From assembly GCA_023375785.1 (NCBI GenBank), contig SZWC01000845.1:195055-259054 (forward strand): DNA of 64,000 nucleotides, read 5' to 3'. Below are positions 35,290 to 47,797 of this stretch, piece after piece. The notes under the pieces were generated by a model. It had not been told where the DNA came from, searched no databases, and saw nothing but the letters and a program-made list of their open reading frames with translations. Position 1 is the stretch's first letter; every line of letters begins with the position of its first letter. This DNA is from Penium margaritaceum. Lineage: Eukaryota; Streptophyta; Zygnematophyceae; Desmidiales; Peniaceae. The position numbers and the translations under genes are program-made.

Positions 35290-38200
35290 GCCCTAGTTGC
35301 GCCTCAGTTGGGCACAAGCTATGCCCTAGTTGTACCCTACTTGCACCCTAGGTGCGCCCAATTATACCCTAGTTGCGTCCTACTTGCATCCTAGTTATGC
35401 CCAAGTTGCATCCTAGGTGCGCCCTAGTTGCGTCCTTCTTGCGCCCTACTTGCGTCCTCCTTGCGCCCTAGTTGCACCCTAGTTGCACCTTTGTTAAACC
35501 CTACTTGCACCCTACTTGCGTCCTACTTACGCCCTAGTTGCCTCCTAGTTGTACCCTAATTGCGCCCTAGTTGTGTCCTACTTACGCCCTAGTCACGCCC
35601 TAGTTGCACCCTAATTACGCCGTAGTTGCGCCTTAGTTGGATAATAGCTACACCCTAGTTACGTCCTAGTTGCGCCCTAGTTTCACCCCACATGCGCACT
35701 ACTTGCACCCTAGTTGCCCCTCAGTTGGACACTAGCTACGCCCTAGTTGCGCCCTAGTTGTACCCTAGTTGCGCCCTAGTTGCGTGCTACTTACGTCCTA
35801 GTTGCGCCCTTGTTACGCCCTAGTTGCACCTCAGTTGGGTACTAGCTAAGCCCTAGTTGCGTCCTAGTTGCGCCCTAGTTGCACCCTAGTTTCGCCCTAG
35901 TTGCGCCCTTGTTGCGCCCTACTAACGGCCTACTTGCGCCCTAGTTGCACCCTAGTTCTGCCCTAGTTGCGCCCTCGTTGCGCCTCAATTGGACACTAGC
36001 TACGTCCTAGTTGCGCCATACTTGCGCCCTAGTTGCACCCTACTTGCGCCCTACTTGCACCCTACTTGCGCCCTAGTTACGCCCTAGTTGCGCCCTAGTT
36101 GCGTCCTAGATCCGCCTCAGTTTGACACTAGCTACACCCTAGTTGTGCCATAATTGTGCCCTAGTTGCGCCCTAGTTGCGCCCTACTTGCTTCCTGGCTA
36201 TGCCCTAGTTGCCCCCCAAGTTGCGCCTCAGTTGGGCACCAGCTACGGCCTAGTCGCGCCCTAGTTGTGCCCTAGTTGCACCCTAGTTGTGTCCTAGTAG
36301 TACCCTGGTTGTGCCCTACTTGCGCCCTACTTGTGCCCTAATTGCACCCTCCTTGCGCCCTAGTTGTGCCCTAGTTACTTCCTAATTACGCCCTAGATTT
36401 TGTCTAGTTGCATCCTCCTTACGTCCTACGTATGACCTACTTGCGCCATAATTGCACCCTAGTTGCGTCCTAGGTGGGCCTCTGTTGGGCACGAGCTACA
36501 CCCTAGTTGGGTTCTAGTTGCACCATAGTTGCGCCCTTGTCGCTCCCAAGTTGCGCCCTACATGCACCGTACTTGTACCCTATTTGCGCCCTAGTTGCGC
36601 CTTACTTGTGCCCTACTTGCGCCCTAGTTGCACTCAAGTTGTACCCTAGTTGTGCCCAAGTTTTGCCCTAGTTGCGCCCTACTTGCACCCTAGTTGCGCC
36701 TAGTTGCGTCCTAGTTGTGCCCTTGTTGCACCCTAGTTGCGTCCTAATTGCGCCCTACTTGTGCCCTAGTCGCATCCTACTTGCGTCTTACTTGCACCCG
36801 ACTTGCATCCTAGTTGCGCCTTAGTTACGCCTCAGTTGGGCATTAGCTACCCCCTAGTTGCACCCTAGTTACGCCCTAGTTGCGCCCTACTTGCACCCTA
36901 CTTGCACCTTAGTTGCGCCCTAGTTGCGCCCTAGTTGTGTCCTACTTGCGCCCTAGTTGCGCCCTAGTTACGCCATAGTTGCGCCCTAGTTACGTCCTGG
37001 TTGCGCCCTACTTGCGCCGTACCTGCACCCTACTTGTGCCCTAGTTGCACCCTAGTTGCGCCCTAGTTGCGCCCAAGTTGTGCCCTACTTCTTCCCTAGT
37101 TGTTCCCTAGTTACACCCTGCTTGCGCCATAAATGTGCCCTAGCTGTACCCTAGTTGTAGCCTACGTGCGTCCTACTTGGGCCCTAGTGGCACCCTAGTT
37201 GTGCCCTAGTTGTGCCCTAGTTGCGCCCTAGTTGCACCTTACTTGCGCCTTAATTGCGCCCAAATTGCACCCTAGTTGCGTCCCAGTTGCACCTCAGTTG
37301 GGCACTAGCTACACCCTGGTTGCTCCCTAGTTGCGTCTTAGTTGCTCCCTACTTCCGTCCTACTTGCGTCCTAGTTACGCCCTACTTGGGCCCTACTTGC
37401 GCCCCGATCGCGGCCTATTTGCGCTCTAGTTTTTCCGTATTTGCTCCTCAGTTGGGGACTAGCTACGAACAAGTTGCGCCCTAGTTGTGCCCTAGTTACG
37501 TCCCAGTTGCGTCCTACTTGCGCCCTAGTTGCGCCCTAGTCATGCCTGAGTTGGGCACTAGCTACGCCCTAGTTGCGCCCTAGTTGCACCCTAATTGCGC
37601 CCTGGTTGCACCTTACTTGCACCCTGGTTGCGTCCTAGTTGTAGCCTAGTTGCGTCCATATTACACCCTAGTTGTGCCCTACTTGCACCCTAGTTGCACC
37701 CTACTTGCTCCCTAGTTGCGCCCGAGTTGTGCCTTAGTTGGGCACTAGCTACGTCCTACTGGCGCCCTAGTTACGTCCTGATTGTACCTTAGTTGCGCCC
37801 TACTTGCGTCTTAGTTGTGCCTGACTGGCGCTCTAGTTGCGCTTCAGTTGGGCACTAGCTACGACCTAGTTGCGTCCTAGTTGCGTCCTAGTTGGGGCCG
37901 TCTTGCGCCCTACTTGCGCCCTAGTTGCTCCTTACTTGCGCCCTAGTTGTGCCCTACTTGCACCCTATATGCGCCCGAGTTGTGCCCTAGTTCTGTCCTA
38001 CTTGCGTCCTAGTTGCGCCATAGTAGCACCCTAGATGCGTCTTATTGCGTCCTAGTTGCACCCTAGTTATAGCCTAGTTGTGCCCAAATTGCACCCTAGT
38101 TGTGCCCTACTTGCACTCTATTTGCACCCTACTTGCTCCCTCGTTGCGTCCTAGTTGCGCCTTAGTTGGGCACTAGCTACGTCCTAGTTGTGCCCTATTT

Positions 38201-38350
38201 GCGCCTTACTTGTGCCCTACTTGTACCCTAGTTTAGCCCTAGTTGCGCCCTCGTAGTGCCCTACTAGCGCCGTACTTGTGCCCTGGTTGCACCCTAGTTG
38301 CACCCTTAATGCGACCTAGTTGCGCCCTGGTTGTGCCTCAGTTGAGCACT
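35290..38350 (+). repeat. Class-B segmental duplicate, copy 1 (partner 42070-45130)
   Basis: Rare landmarks recur in order about 6.77 kb further right: GGGCACAAGCTA (35309 and 42081), TTGCCCCCCAA next to GGGCACCA (36210 and 42975), CTAGCTACGAACAAGTTGCG (37455 and 44213), TTGGGGCCGTCTTGCG (37892 and 44666), and GTTTAGCCCTAGTTGCG (38232 and 44997). Confidence 0.85.
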
Positions 38351-41300
38351 AGCTTCGCCCTAGTTGCGCCCTAGTTTCACCCTAGTTGCGCCCTAGTTGT
38401 GCCCTAGTTGCGTCCTACTTGCGCCCTACGTGCACCCTAGTAGAGCCATAGTTGCATCCTTGTTGCGCCCTTCTTGCACCCTAGTTGCGCCCGAGTTGCG
38501 CCCTACTTGCCGCCTAGTTGCGCCATTGTTGCGCCTCAGTTGGACACTACGTACGTCTTACTTACACCCTAATTGTGCCCTAGTTGCACCCTTGTTGTGT
38601 TCTACATGCGCCCTACGTGCGCCCTACTTGCGCCCTAGTTGCCCCCTATTTGCACCCTACTTGCTCCCAAATTGCGCCCTTAGTTTCGTCCTAATTGCGC
38701 CTCAGTTGGGCATTAGCTACGCCCTAGTTGCACCCTAGTTGCGCCCTAGTTGCGCCCTACTTGCGCCCAACTTGCGCCCTAGTTGCTCCTCAGTTGGACA
38801 CTAGCTACGCCCTAGTTGCGTCCTAGTTGCACCGTAGTTGCGTCGTAATTGCGCCCTACTTACATCATAGTTGCGCCCTTGTTGCGACCTAGTTGTGCCT
38901 CTCTTGGGTACTAGCTAATGCCCTAGTTATGTCCTAGTTGAGCCCTAGTAGCACCCTAGTTGCGCCCTAGTTGCATCGTAGTTGCATCCTACTTACGCCC
39001 TACTTCGCCCTAGTTGTAACCTAGTTGCGCCCTAGTTACGCCCTAGTTGCGCCTCAGTTGGACACTAGCTACGCCCTAGATGCACCCTAGTTGCATCCTA
39101 GTTGCACTCTACTTGCTCCCTACTTGCACCCAACTTGCGCCCTAGTTGCGCCCTAGGTGCGCCCTCGTTGCGCCTCAATTGGGTACAAGCTACGTCCTGG
39201 TTTACGCCCTAGTTGCACCCTGGTCGCGCCCTAGTTGCACCCTACTTGCGCCCTATTTGTGCCCTACTTGTTCCCTACTTGCACCCTAGTTGCGCCCTTG
39301 CTGCACCCTAGTTGCGCCCTACTTGCACCCTACTTGCACCCTCCTCGCGCCTTAGTTGCAACCTAGTTGTACCCTAGTCCCCACTTGTGCCCTACTTGCA
39401 CCCTACTTGCGCCCTAGTTGAACCCTAGTTGCGCCCTAGTTGCGCCCTAATTGCATGTTACATCCTACTTGCACCCTAGTTGCGTCCAAGTTGCGCCCTA
39501 CCTGTGCCCTAGCTGTACCTCAGTTGGGTACTAGCTACATCCTACTTGCGTCGTAGTTGCTCCCTAGTTACATCCAAATTGCGCCCTACTTGCGCCCTAG
39601 TTGCACCCTACTTGCGCCCTACTTGTGTCCTACTTGCATCCTAGTTGCACCCTAGTTACGCCTCAGTAGGGCACTAGCTACATCCTAGTTGCGCCCAAGT
39701 TGTGCCCTAGTTACGCCCTAGTTACGTCCTATTTGCACCCTGCTCGCGCCCTAGTTGCGTCCTAGTTGCATCCTAGTTGCGTCCTACTTGTAACCTACTA
39801 ACACCCTAGTTGCGCCCTAGTTACGCCCTAGTTGTACCCTATTTGCACCCTACTTGCACCCCAGTTGCACCTTACATGCACCCTAATTGCGCCCTACTTG
39901 CGCCCTAGTTGTGTCCTCGTTGCGCCCTAGTTGCGCCCTGGTTGTGCCCTAGTTGTGCCCTACTTTTGTCCTTGTTGTGCCCTACTTGCACCTCTGTTGC
40001 GTCCCAGCTGCACCTCTGTTGGGTACTAGCTACGCCCTAGTTGCGTCCTAGTTGCGTTCTAGTTGCGCCGTACATACGTCGTACTTGCGCCCTAGTTGCA
40101 CCCTTCTTGCACCCTACTTGCACCCTACTTGCACTTTAGTTGCGTCCTAGTTGCGCCTGAGTTGGGTACTAGTTATGCCCTAGTTGCGCCCTAGTTGCGT
40201 CTAAGGTGCGTCCAACTTGCGTCCTACTTGCCCACTAGATGCGCCTTAGTTGTACCCATAGTTCCACCCTCCATGCACCCTACTTGCACCCGAGTTGTAC
40301 CCTTATTACGCCCTAGTTTCACCCTACTTGCGCCCTACTTATGCCCTAGTTGCGACCTAGTTGCGCCCTAGTTGCACCCTAGTTGCACCCTACTTGCGCC
40401 ATACTTGTGCCGTGGTTGCACCCTAGTTACACCTCAGTTGGACACTAGCCATGCCCTAGTTGTGCACTAGTTGCGCCCTAGTTGCGCCCTAATTGCGCCC
40501 TACTTGCGCCCTACTTGCGCCCTACTTGCGCCCTAGTTGCGCCCTAGTTATGCCTCAATTGGGCACAAGCTACGCCCTAGTTGTGCCCTAGTTGTACCCT
40601 AGTTGCGCCCTAGTTGCACGCTAGTTGCATCCTACTTGCACCCTACTTGCGCCCTACTTGCGCCCTAATGACACCCTCCTTGCACCCTATTTGAGCCCTT
40701 TTTTAGCCCTAGTTGCACCCTTGTTGCGCTCTACTTGCGCCCTACTTGCACCCTAATTGCACCCTAGTTGCGCCCTAGTTGTGCCCCAGTTGCGCCTTAG
40801 TTGCATCTTAGTTGGACACTAGCTACGCCCTGGTTGCACCCTAGTTGCGCCTACTTAAGTCCTTCTTGCGTCCTACTTGTGCACTAGTTTTTCCCTACTT
40901 GCGTCTTACTTGCGCCCTACTTGTACCCTAGTTGTGCCCTAGTTGCGCCCTAGTTGCACCCTAGTTGTGCCTTAGTTGCATCCCACTTGCAATTAAGTTG
41001 CGCCCCAGCAGCGCCTCAGTTTGGCTCTAACTACGCCCTAGTTGCGCCCTAGTTGCACCCTTGTTGCGCCCTACATGTGCCCTACTTGCGTCCTAGTTGC
41101 GCCCTTCTTGTGCCTTACTTGCAGCCTACTTGTGCCCTAGTTGCGTCCTAGTTGCGCCTCAGTTGGGCACTAGTTACGCCCTAGTTGCGCCCTAGTTACA
41201 CCCTAGTTGCACCATAGGTGTGCCCTACTTGCGTCCTAATTGTGCCCTACTTGTGCCCTACTTGCGCCCTAGTTGCACCCTAGTTACAACCGAGTTGCGC

Positions 41301-42069
41301 CCCACTTGCACCCTAATTGTGCCCTGCTTGCACCCTAGTCGAGCCCTAGTTGCGCCCTAGTTGCCCCCTAATTGCGCCCTAGTTGTACCCTACTTGCGCC
41401 CTACTTGCATCCTAGTTGCGCCTTACTTGCACCCTACTTGCACCCTACTTGCACCCTAGTTGTGTCCTAGTTACGCCCTAATTGCGCCCTAGTTGTTTCC
41501 TAGTTGTGCCCTACTTTCGTCCTAGTTGTGCCCTACTTCCGCCTCTGTTGCGCACCAGCTGCGCCTCAGTTGGGCACTAGCTACGTCCTAGTTGCGCCCT
41601 AGTTGCGCCCTTCTTGCGCCCTACTTGCACCCTCCTTGCGCTTTAGTTGCGTCCTAGTTGCGCCTGAGTTGGGCACTAGTTACGCCCTAGTTACGCCCTA
41701 GTTGCGCCCTAGTTGCGCCCTAGGTGTGCCCAACTTGCGCCCTACTTACCCCCTAGTTGCGCCCTAGTTGCACCCATAGTTGCACCCTCCATGCGCCATA
41801 CTTGCACCCTACTTGTGCCCTTGTTACGCCCTAGTTTCACCCTACTTGCGCTCTACTTATCCACTAGTTGCGACCTAGTTACGCCCTAGTTGCACTCTAG
41901 TTGCACCCTACTTGCACCCTACTTGTGCTGTGGTTGCACCCTCGTTACACCTCAGTTGGACACTAGCTACGCCCTAGTTGCGCCCTAGTTGCACCCCTAG
42001 TTGTGCCCTAATTGTGTCCTACTTGCGCCCTGCTTGCGTCCTAGTTGTGCCCTAATTGCGCCCTAGTTG

Positions 42070-45000
42070 CGCCTCAGTTGGGCACAAGCTACGCCCTAGT
42101 TGTGCCCTATTTGCACCCTAGTTGCACCCAATAATACCCTAGTTGCGCCCTACTTGCGTCCTAATTGTGCCCTAGTTGCGTCCTAGGTGCGCCCTAGTTA
42201 CGTCCTTCTTGCGCCCTACTTGTGCCCTCCTTGCGCCCTAGTTGCACCCTAGTTGTACCCTTGTTACGCCCTACTTGCACCCTACTCGCTTCCTACTTGC
42301 GCCCTAGTTGCGTCCTAGTTGCACCCTAATTGCGCCCTAGTTGTGTCCTACTTACGCCCTAGTTACGCCCTAGTTGCACCCTAATTGCACCCTAGTTGCG
42401 CCTTAGTTGGGTACTAGCTACGCCCTAGCTACGTCCAAGTTGCGCCCTAGTTGCATCCTACATGCGCACTACTTGCGCCCTAGTTGCTCCTCAGTTGGAC
42501 ACTAGCTACGCCCTAGTTGCACCCTAGTTGCACCTTAGTTGCGCCCTAGTTGCGCGCTATGTACGCTCTTGTTGTGCCCTTGTTGTTCCCTAGTTGCACC
42601 TCAGTTGGGTACTAGCTAAGCCCTAGTTGCGTCCTAGTTGCGCCCTACTTACACCCTAGTTTTGCCCTAGTTGCGCCCTTGTTGCGCCCTACTAACGCCC
42701 TACTTGCACCCTAGTTGCACCCTAGTTCCGTCCTAGTTGTGCCCTAGATGTGTCTTAGTTGGGCACTAGCTACGTCCTAGTTGCGCCCTACTTGCGCCCT
42801 AGTTGCACCCTACTTGCGCCCTACTTGCACCCTACTTGCGTCCTAGTTACGCCCTAGTTGCACCCTAGTTGTGCCCTAGATCTGGCTCGGTTGGACACTA
42901 GCTATGCCCTAGTTGCGCCATACTTGTGCCCTAGTTGCGCCCTCGTTGTGCCCTACTTGCTTCCTAGCTATGCCCTAGTTGCCCCCCAATTTGCGCCTCA
43001 GTTGGGCACCAACTACGGCTTAGTTGCGCCCTAGTTGTGTCCTACTTACAACCTAGTTGTGTCCTAGTAGTGCCCTAGTTGTACCCTACTTGCACCCTAC
43101 TTACACCCTAATTGCACCCTCGTGTCCTAGTTGTGCCCTAGTTACGCCCTAGTTACACCCTAGATTTGCTCTAGTTGCACCCTACTTACATCCTACTTAC
43201 GCCCTACTTACGCCCTAGTTGCACCCTAGTTGCGTCCTAGGTGCGCCTCAATTGGACACGAGCTACGCCCTACTTGGGTTCTAGTTGCACCCTAGTTGCG
43301 CCCTTGTTGCTCCGAAGTTGCGCCCTACTTGCACCCTACTTGTGCCCTAGTTGCGTCCTAGTTGCGCCTTACTTGTGTCCTACTTGCACCCTAGTTGCAC
43401 CCTAGTTGTACCATAGTTACGTCCAAGTTTTGCCCTAGTTGCGCCATACTTGCACCCTAGTTGTGCATAGTTGCGTCCTAGTTGTGCCCTAGTTACACCC
43501 TAGTTGCGTCCTAAATGCGCCTTGCTTTTGCCCTTAATTGCATCCTACTTGCGTCCTACTTGCGCCCGACTTGCATCCTAGTTGCGCCTTTGTTGCGCCT
43601 CAGTTGGGCATTACCTACACCCTAGTTGCACCCTAGTTACGCCCTAGTTGTGCCCTACTTGCACCCTACTTGCGCCTTAGTTGCACCCTAGTTGCGCCCT
43701 AGTTGTGTCCTTGTTGCGCTCTAGTTGCGCCCTAGTTGCGCCCTAGTTACGTCCTGGTTGCGCCCTACTTGCGCCGTACTTGCACCCTACTTGCACCCTT
43801 GTTGCACCCTAGTTGCGCCCAAGTTGTGCCCTAGTTGTGCCCTAGTTGTCCCCTGGTTGCACCCTGCTTGTGCCATAAATGCGCCCTAGCTGCACCCTAG
43901 TTGCAGCCTATGTGCGTCCTACTTGGGCCCTAGTTGCGCCCTAGTTGCACCCTAGTTGTTCCCTAGTTGCGCCCTAGTTGAACCCTACTTGCGCCTTAAT
44001 TGCGCCCAACTTCCGCCCTAGTTGCGCCCTAGTTGCGCCTCAGTTGGGCACTAGCTACGCCCTGGTTACTCCCTAGTTGCATCATAGTTGCTCCCTACTT
44101 CCGTCCTACTTGCGTCCTAGTTGCGCCCTACGTGCGCCGATTCTGTTATCTACGCTCTACTTGCGCCTTGTTTACGCTCTAGTTTAGCCCTATTTGCTCC
44201 TCAGTTGGACACTAGCTACGAACAAGTTGCGCCCTAGTTGTGCCCTAGTTGCGTCCTAGTTGCATCCTATTTGCGCCCTACTTGCGCCCTAGTTGCGCCA
44301 TAGTCATGCCTGAGTTGGGCACTAGCTACGCCCTAGTTGCGCCCTAGTCGCACCCTAGTTGCCCCCTGGTTGTGCCTTACTTGTGCCGTTGTTGCGCCCT
44401 AGTTGTAGCCTAGTTGCGTCCAAATTACGCCCTAGTTGTGCCCTACTTGCACCCTAGTTACACCCTACTTGCTCCCTAGTTGCTCCCTAGTTGTGCCTTA
44501 GTTGGGCACTAGCTACATCCTAGTTGCGCCCTAGTTACGCCTTCATTGGTCCTTAGTTGCGCCCTACTTGCGTCGTAGTTGCGCCCGACTTGCGCCCTAG
44601 TTGCGCCTCACTTGGGCACTAGCTACCACCTAGTTGCGTCCTAGTTGCGTCCCAGTTGGGGCCGTCTTGCGTCCTACTTGCGCCCTAGTTGTGCCTTGCT
44701 TGCGCCCTAGATGCGCCCTACTTGCGCCCTAGATGCGCCCGAGTTGCGCACTAGTTCCGTCGTACTTGCGCCCTTGTTGTGTCCTCGTTGTACCCTAGTT
44801 GCACCTTACTTGTGTCCTAGTTGCACCCTAGTTATAGCCTAGTTGCGCCCAAATTGCACCCTAGTTGTGCCCGACTTGCACTCTAGTTGCACCCTACTTG
44901 CTCCCTAGTTGCGCCCTAGTTGCGCCTTAGTTGGGCACTAGCTACGTCCTAGTTGTGCCCTATTTGCGCCCTATTTGTGCCCTACTTGTACCCTAGTTTA

Positions 45001-45130
45001 GCCCTAGTTGCGCCCTTGTAGTACCCTGCTAGCGCCCTACTTGTGCCCTTATTGCACCCTGGTTGTGCCCTAGTTGCGCCCTAGTTGCACTCTAGTTGTG
45101 CCATAGTTGCGCCCTACTTGTGCCCTAGTT
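42070..45130 (+). repeat. Class-B segmental duplicate, copy 2 (partner 35290-38350)
   Basis: Right-hand copy of the ~3-kb segment. The near-constant offset of about 6.77 kb over all landmarks indicates one duplication with few later length changes. A smaller part of it (TAGCTACGAGCAAGTTGCG with the following landmarks) also appears near 34270, making a third partial copy. Confidence 0.85.
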
Positions 45131-45364
45131 GCGCCATACGTGCGCCTCAGTTACGCCATAGTTGCGCCTCAGTTGGGCTTTAGCTACGCCCTAGTTGCGC
45201 CCTAGTTGCACCCTAGTTGCGCCCTAGTTCTCCCTACGTGCACCCTACGCCCTACCTGCGCCCTAGTTGCGCCATAGTTGCGCCTCACTTGGGCACTAGC
45301 TACGTCCTAGTTGCGGCTTAGTTATGACCTAGTTGTGTCCTACTTGCACCCTTCTTGCCCTGTA

Positions 45365-46037
45365 GTTGCTGTTAGAAGAATGGAGCGAGCAATGGAAGCG
45401 ATGGCAAAAGTCGGAAGAAGCAAAGTGGTTGTCAGACGTGGAGATGCTGACGAAAGCAAAGAGCAATGTAGGAGTAAGTTGTAGGAGTGGTGGAGGGGAG
45501 GCTTTTGGCAGGTGTAGGATGATGAGGTAGAGCTGCGAGATAGACAGGTTGTCATAGCAAGGGAATGCTATAGCAAGGTGGGTGGAATTGATGGTACGAG
45601 GAGTGAAGTGGGAGAGGTTGAGTGAAGGAACGAGAGTGACGGAGCAAAGAGGTACATGGCCGAGGGCTGAGAGTGAACGATAATTGAAGCGTGAGCGAAA
45701 GAGCGAGCAGAGTGAAGACACGGCAACGAAGTCGCAAAACCAAAGGTGAACAGGATGGAAAGAACTGTTTTGGTTAACTTCGAGGGAATGAACATCCTCG
45801 GTAACATACAACAGACCAGTACAAAAACAAAGCAACGGCTTTCCGCTAGCGGGACGCGATTGTGACATGGTCGTAGTAATTAGGGGCGGCTCACCTCTGG
45901 GTCCTCGGTCGTGACCGGCAATCCGTTGGCAAGGTGGTTCGTGTTGGCTCGGTGCAGAGCCTGAACTTTATTTAGAGCTAGGATTATCCGAGGGATTCTG
46001 TCAGTGTTGACTTCGTCTTCAATATTCTGACAGTTGC
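45365..46037. mobile_element. Solo LTR with 5-bp target-site duplication (fossil)
   Basis: A 663-bp non-repetitive block (45370-46032) interrupts the class-B array. It starts TGTTAGAAG and ends TTCTGACA, so it has TG...CA ends with a matching inverted terminus (TGTYAGAA). It is flanked on both sides by GTTGC (45365-45369 and 46033-46037). Taking out the block and one GTTGC restores near-continuous class-B repeat. These are hallmarks of a solo LTR left by recombination between the two LTRs of a retrotransposon. Family (Ty1/copia or Ty3/gypsy) cannot be told from the LTR alone. GTTGC is also part of the repeat unit, so the target duplication alone would be weak evidence. Open frames running through it (for example minus 45329-45868) are not genes. 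Confidence 0.82.
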
Positions 46038-46812
46038 GCCCTATTTGCACCCTACTTGTACCCTACATGTGTCCTACTTGCGCCCTATTTGTGCCCTAGT
46101 TGCACCCTTGTTGCACCCTACTTGCGCCCTAGTTGTTCCCTAGTTGCGCCTTACTTGCACCCTACTTGTGCTCTACTTGCGTCCTAGTTGTCCCCTAGTT
46201 GCTTCCTCCTTGCATCCTAGTTGTGCCATACTTGCGCCTCAGTTACGCCCTAGTTGCACCTCAGTTGGGCTCTAGCTACGCCATAGTTGTGCCCGAGTTA
46301 CACCCTAGTTGCGCTCTAGTTGCGCCCTCCTTGCACCCTACTTGCGCCCTAGTTGCGCCCTTCTTGTGTCCTACTTGCACCGCAAGTAGGAACTTGCGCC
46401 TTAGTTGCGCCCTAGTTGTGCCTCAGTTGGGGACTAGTTACGCCCTAGTTGTGCCCTGCTTATGCCCTACTTGCGCCCTATTTGCGCCCTAGTTGCGCCT
46501 CTGTTGCGTCCTAGGTGCGCCCTACTTGCGTCCTACTTGCGCCCTAGTTACGCCATAGTTGCGCCCTAGTTGTGTCCTACTTGCGCCCTGCTTGTGCCCT
46601 AGTTGCGTCCTAGTTGCGCCCTACTTGCATCCTACTTGCGCCCTACTTGCGCCCTACTTCCGTCCTCATGAAGCCATTGTTGTACCCTAGTTGCGCCCTA
46701 CTTGCGCATTTCTTGTGCCGTAGTTGTGCCCTAGTTGCGCCCTACTTGCACCCCAGTTGTGCCCTAATTGTGCCCTAGTTGCGCCCTTAAGGCACCCTAC
46801 TTGCGACCTGAT
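46038..46812 (+). repeat. Class-B array, right-hand remainder
   Basis: Continuation of the plus-oriented 11-bp class-B repeat after the solo LTR. The last unit reads TTGCGACCTGATT, then class C starts without a spacer. Confidence 0.94.
46370..46390. repeat. Short perfect hairpin in class B (9-bp arms)
   Basis: CCTACTTGC, then ACC, then GCAAGTAGG. One class-B unit is followed at once by its reverse complement, a micro-inversion or fold-back copy inside an otherwise plus-oriented array. Confidence 0.9.
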
Positions 46813-47015
46813 TGGCACAACTCTGGCACAACTCTGGCAGAACTCTGGCACAGCTTTGGAACAACTCAAGCACAACTATGGCACAACTCTGAAACAACTC
46901 TGGCACTACTCTGGCACCTTTCAGGCACAACTATGGCACAACTCTGGCACAACTCTGGCACAGCTCTGGCACAATTCTGGCACAACTCCGGCACAACTCC
47001 AGCACAACTCCGGCA

Positions 47016-47797
47016 CAACTCTGGCACAACTCTGGCACAACTCTGGCACAGCTCTGGCACAACTCTGGCACAACTCTGGCACAGCTCTGGCACAACTCTG
47101 GCACAACTCTGGCACAGCTCTGGCACAACTCTGGCACAACTCTGGCACAGCTCTGGCACAACTCTGGCACAACTCTGGCACAGCTCTGGCACAACTCTGG
47201 CACAACTCTGGCACAGCTCTGGCACAACTCTGGCACAACTCTGGCACAGCTCTGGCACAACTCTGGCACAACTCTGGCACAGCTCTGGCACAACTCTGGC
47301 ACAACTCTGGCACAGCTCTGGCACAACTCTGGCACAACTCTGGCACAGCTCTGGCACAACTCTGGCACAACTCTGGCACAGCTCTGGCACAACTCTGGCA
47401 CAACTCTGGCACAGCTCTGGCACAACTCTGGCACAACTCTGGCACAGCTCTGGCACAACTCTGGCACAACTCTGGCACAGCTCTGGCACAACTCTGGCAC
47501 AACTCTGGCACAGCTCTGGCACAACTCTGGCACAACTCTGGCACAGCTCTGGCACAACTCTGGCACAACTCTGGCACAGCTCTGGCACAACTCTGGCACA
47601 ACTCTGGCACAGCTCTGGCACAACTCTGGCACAACTCTGGCACAGCTCTGGCACAACTCTGGCACAACTCTGGCACAGCTCTGGCACAACTCTGGCACAA
47701 CTCTGGCACAGCTCTGGCACAACTCTGGCACAACTCTGGCACAGCTCTGGCACAACTCTGGCACAACTCTGGCACAGCTCTGGCACAACTCTGGCAC
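47016..47797 (+). repeat. Homogeneous 33-bp trimer repeat in array C, about 23 copies
   Basis: Two GGCACAACTCT units followed by one GGCACAGCTCT unit form a 33-bp trimer. The CAGCTC marker recurs every 33 bp from 47049 to 47775 without a visible mismatch. Flanking C units are much more variable. Confidence 0.96.

Larger units (their letters stand above)
32968..45364 (+). repeat. Main class-B array: 11-bp unit CTAGTTGCGCC
   Basis: About 1,100 units of an 11-bp repeat, more diverged than class A. Frequent variants are TTGTGCC and TTGCACC (CG to TG or CA) and CTACTTGCGCC. A landmark, CTCAGTTGGGCACTAGCTAC, recurs every ~100-400 bp and marks a loose higher-order structure. Only short open frames occur and none looks like a gene. 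Confidence 0.96.

Noticed and set aside
45329-45868. 179-codon minus-strand open frame
   Set aside because: It lies almost entirely within the solo LTR, shows no recognisable domain, and has competing frames in the same place.
32968-46812. Telomeric or interstitial telomeric repeat, because CCCTA recurs in class B
   Set aside because: The unit is 11 bp with CTAGTTGCG between CCCTA motifs. No run of CCCTAA or CCCTAAA is present.
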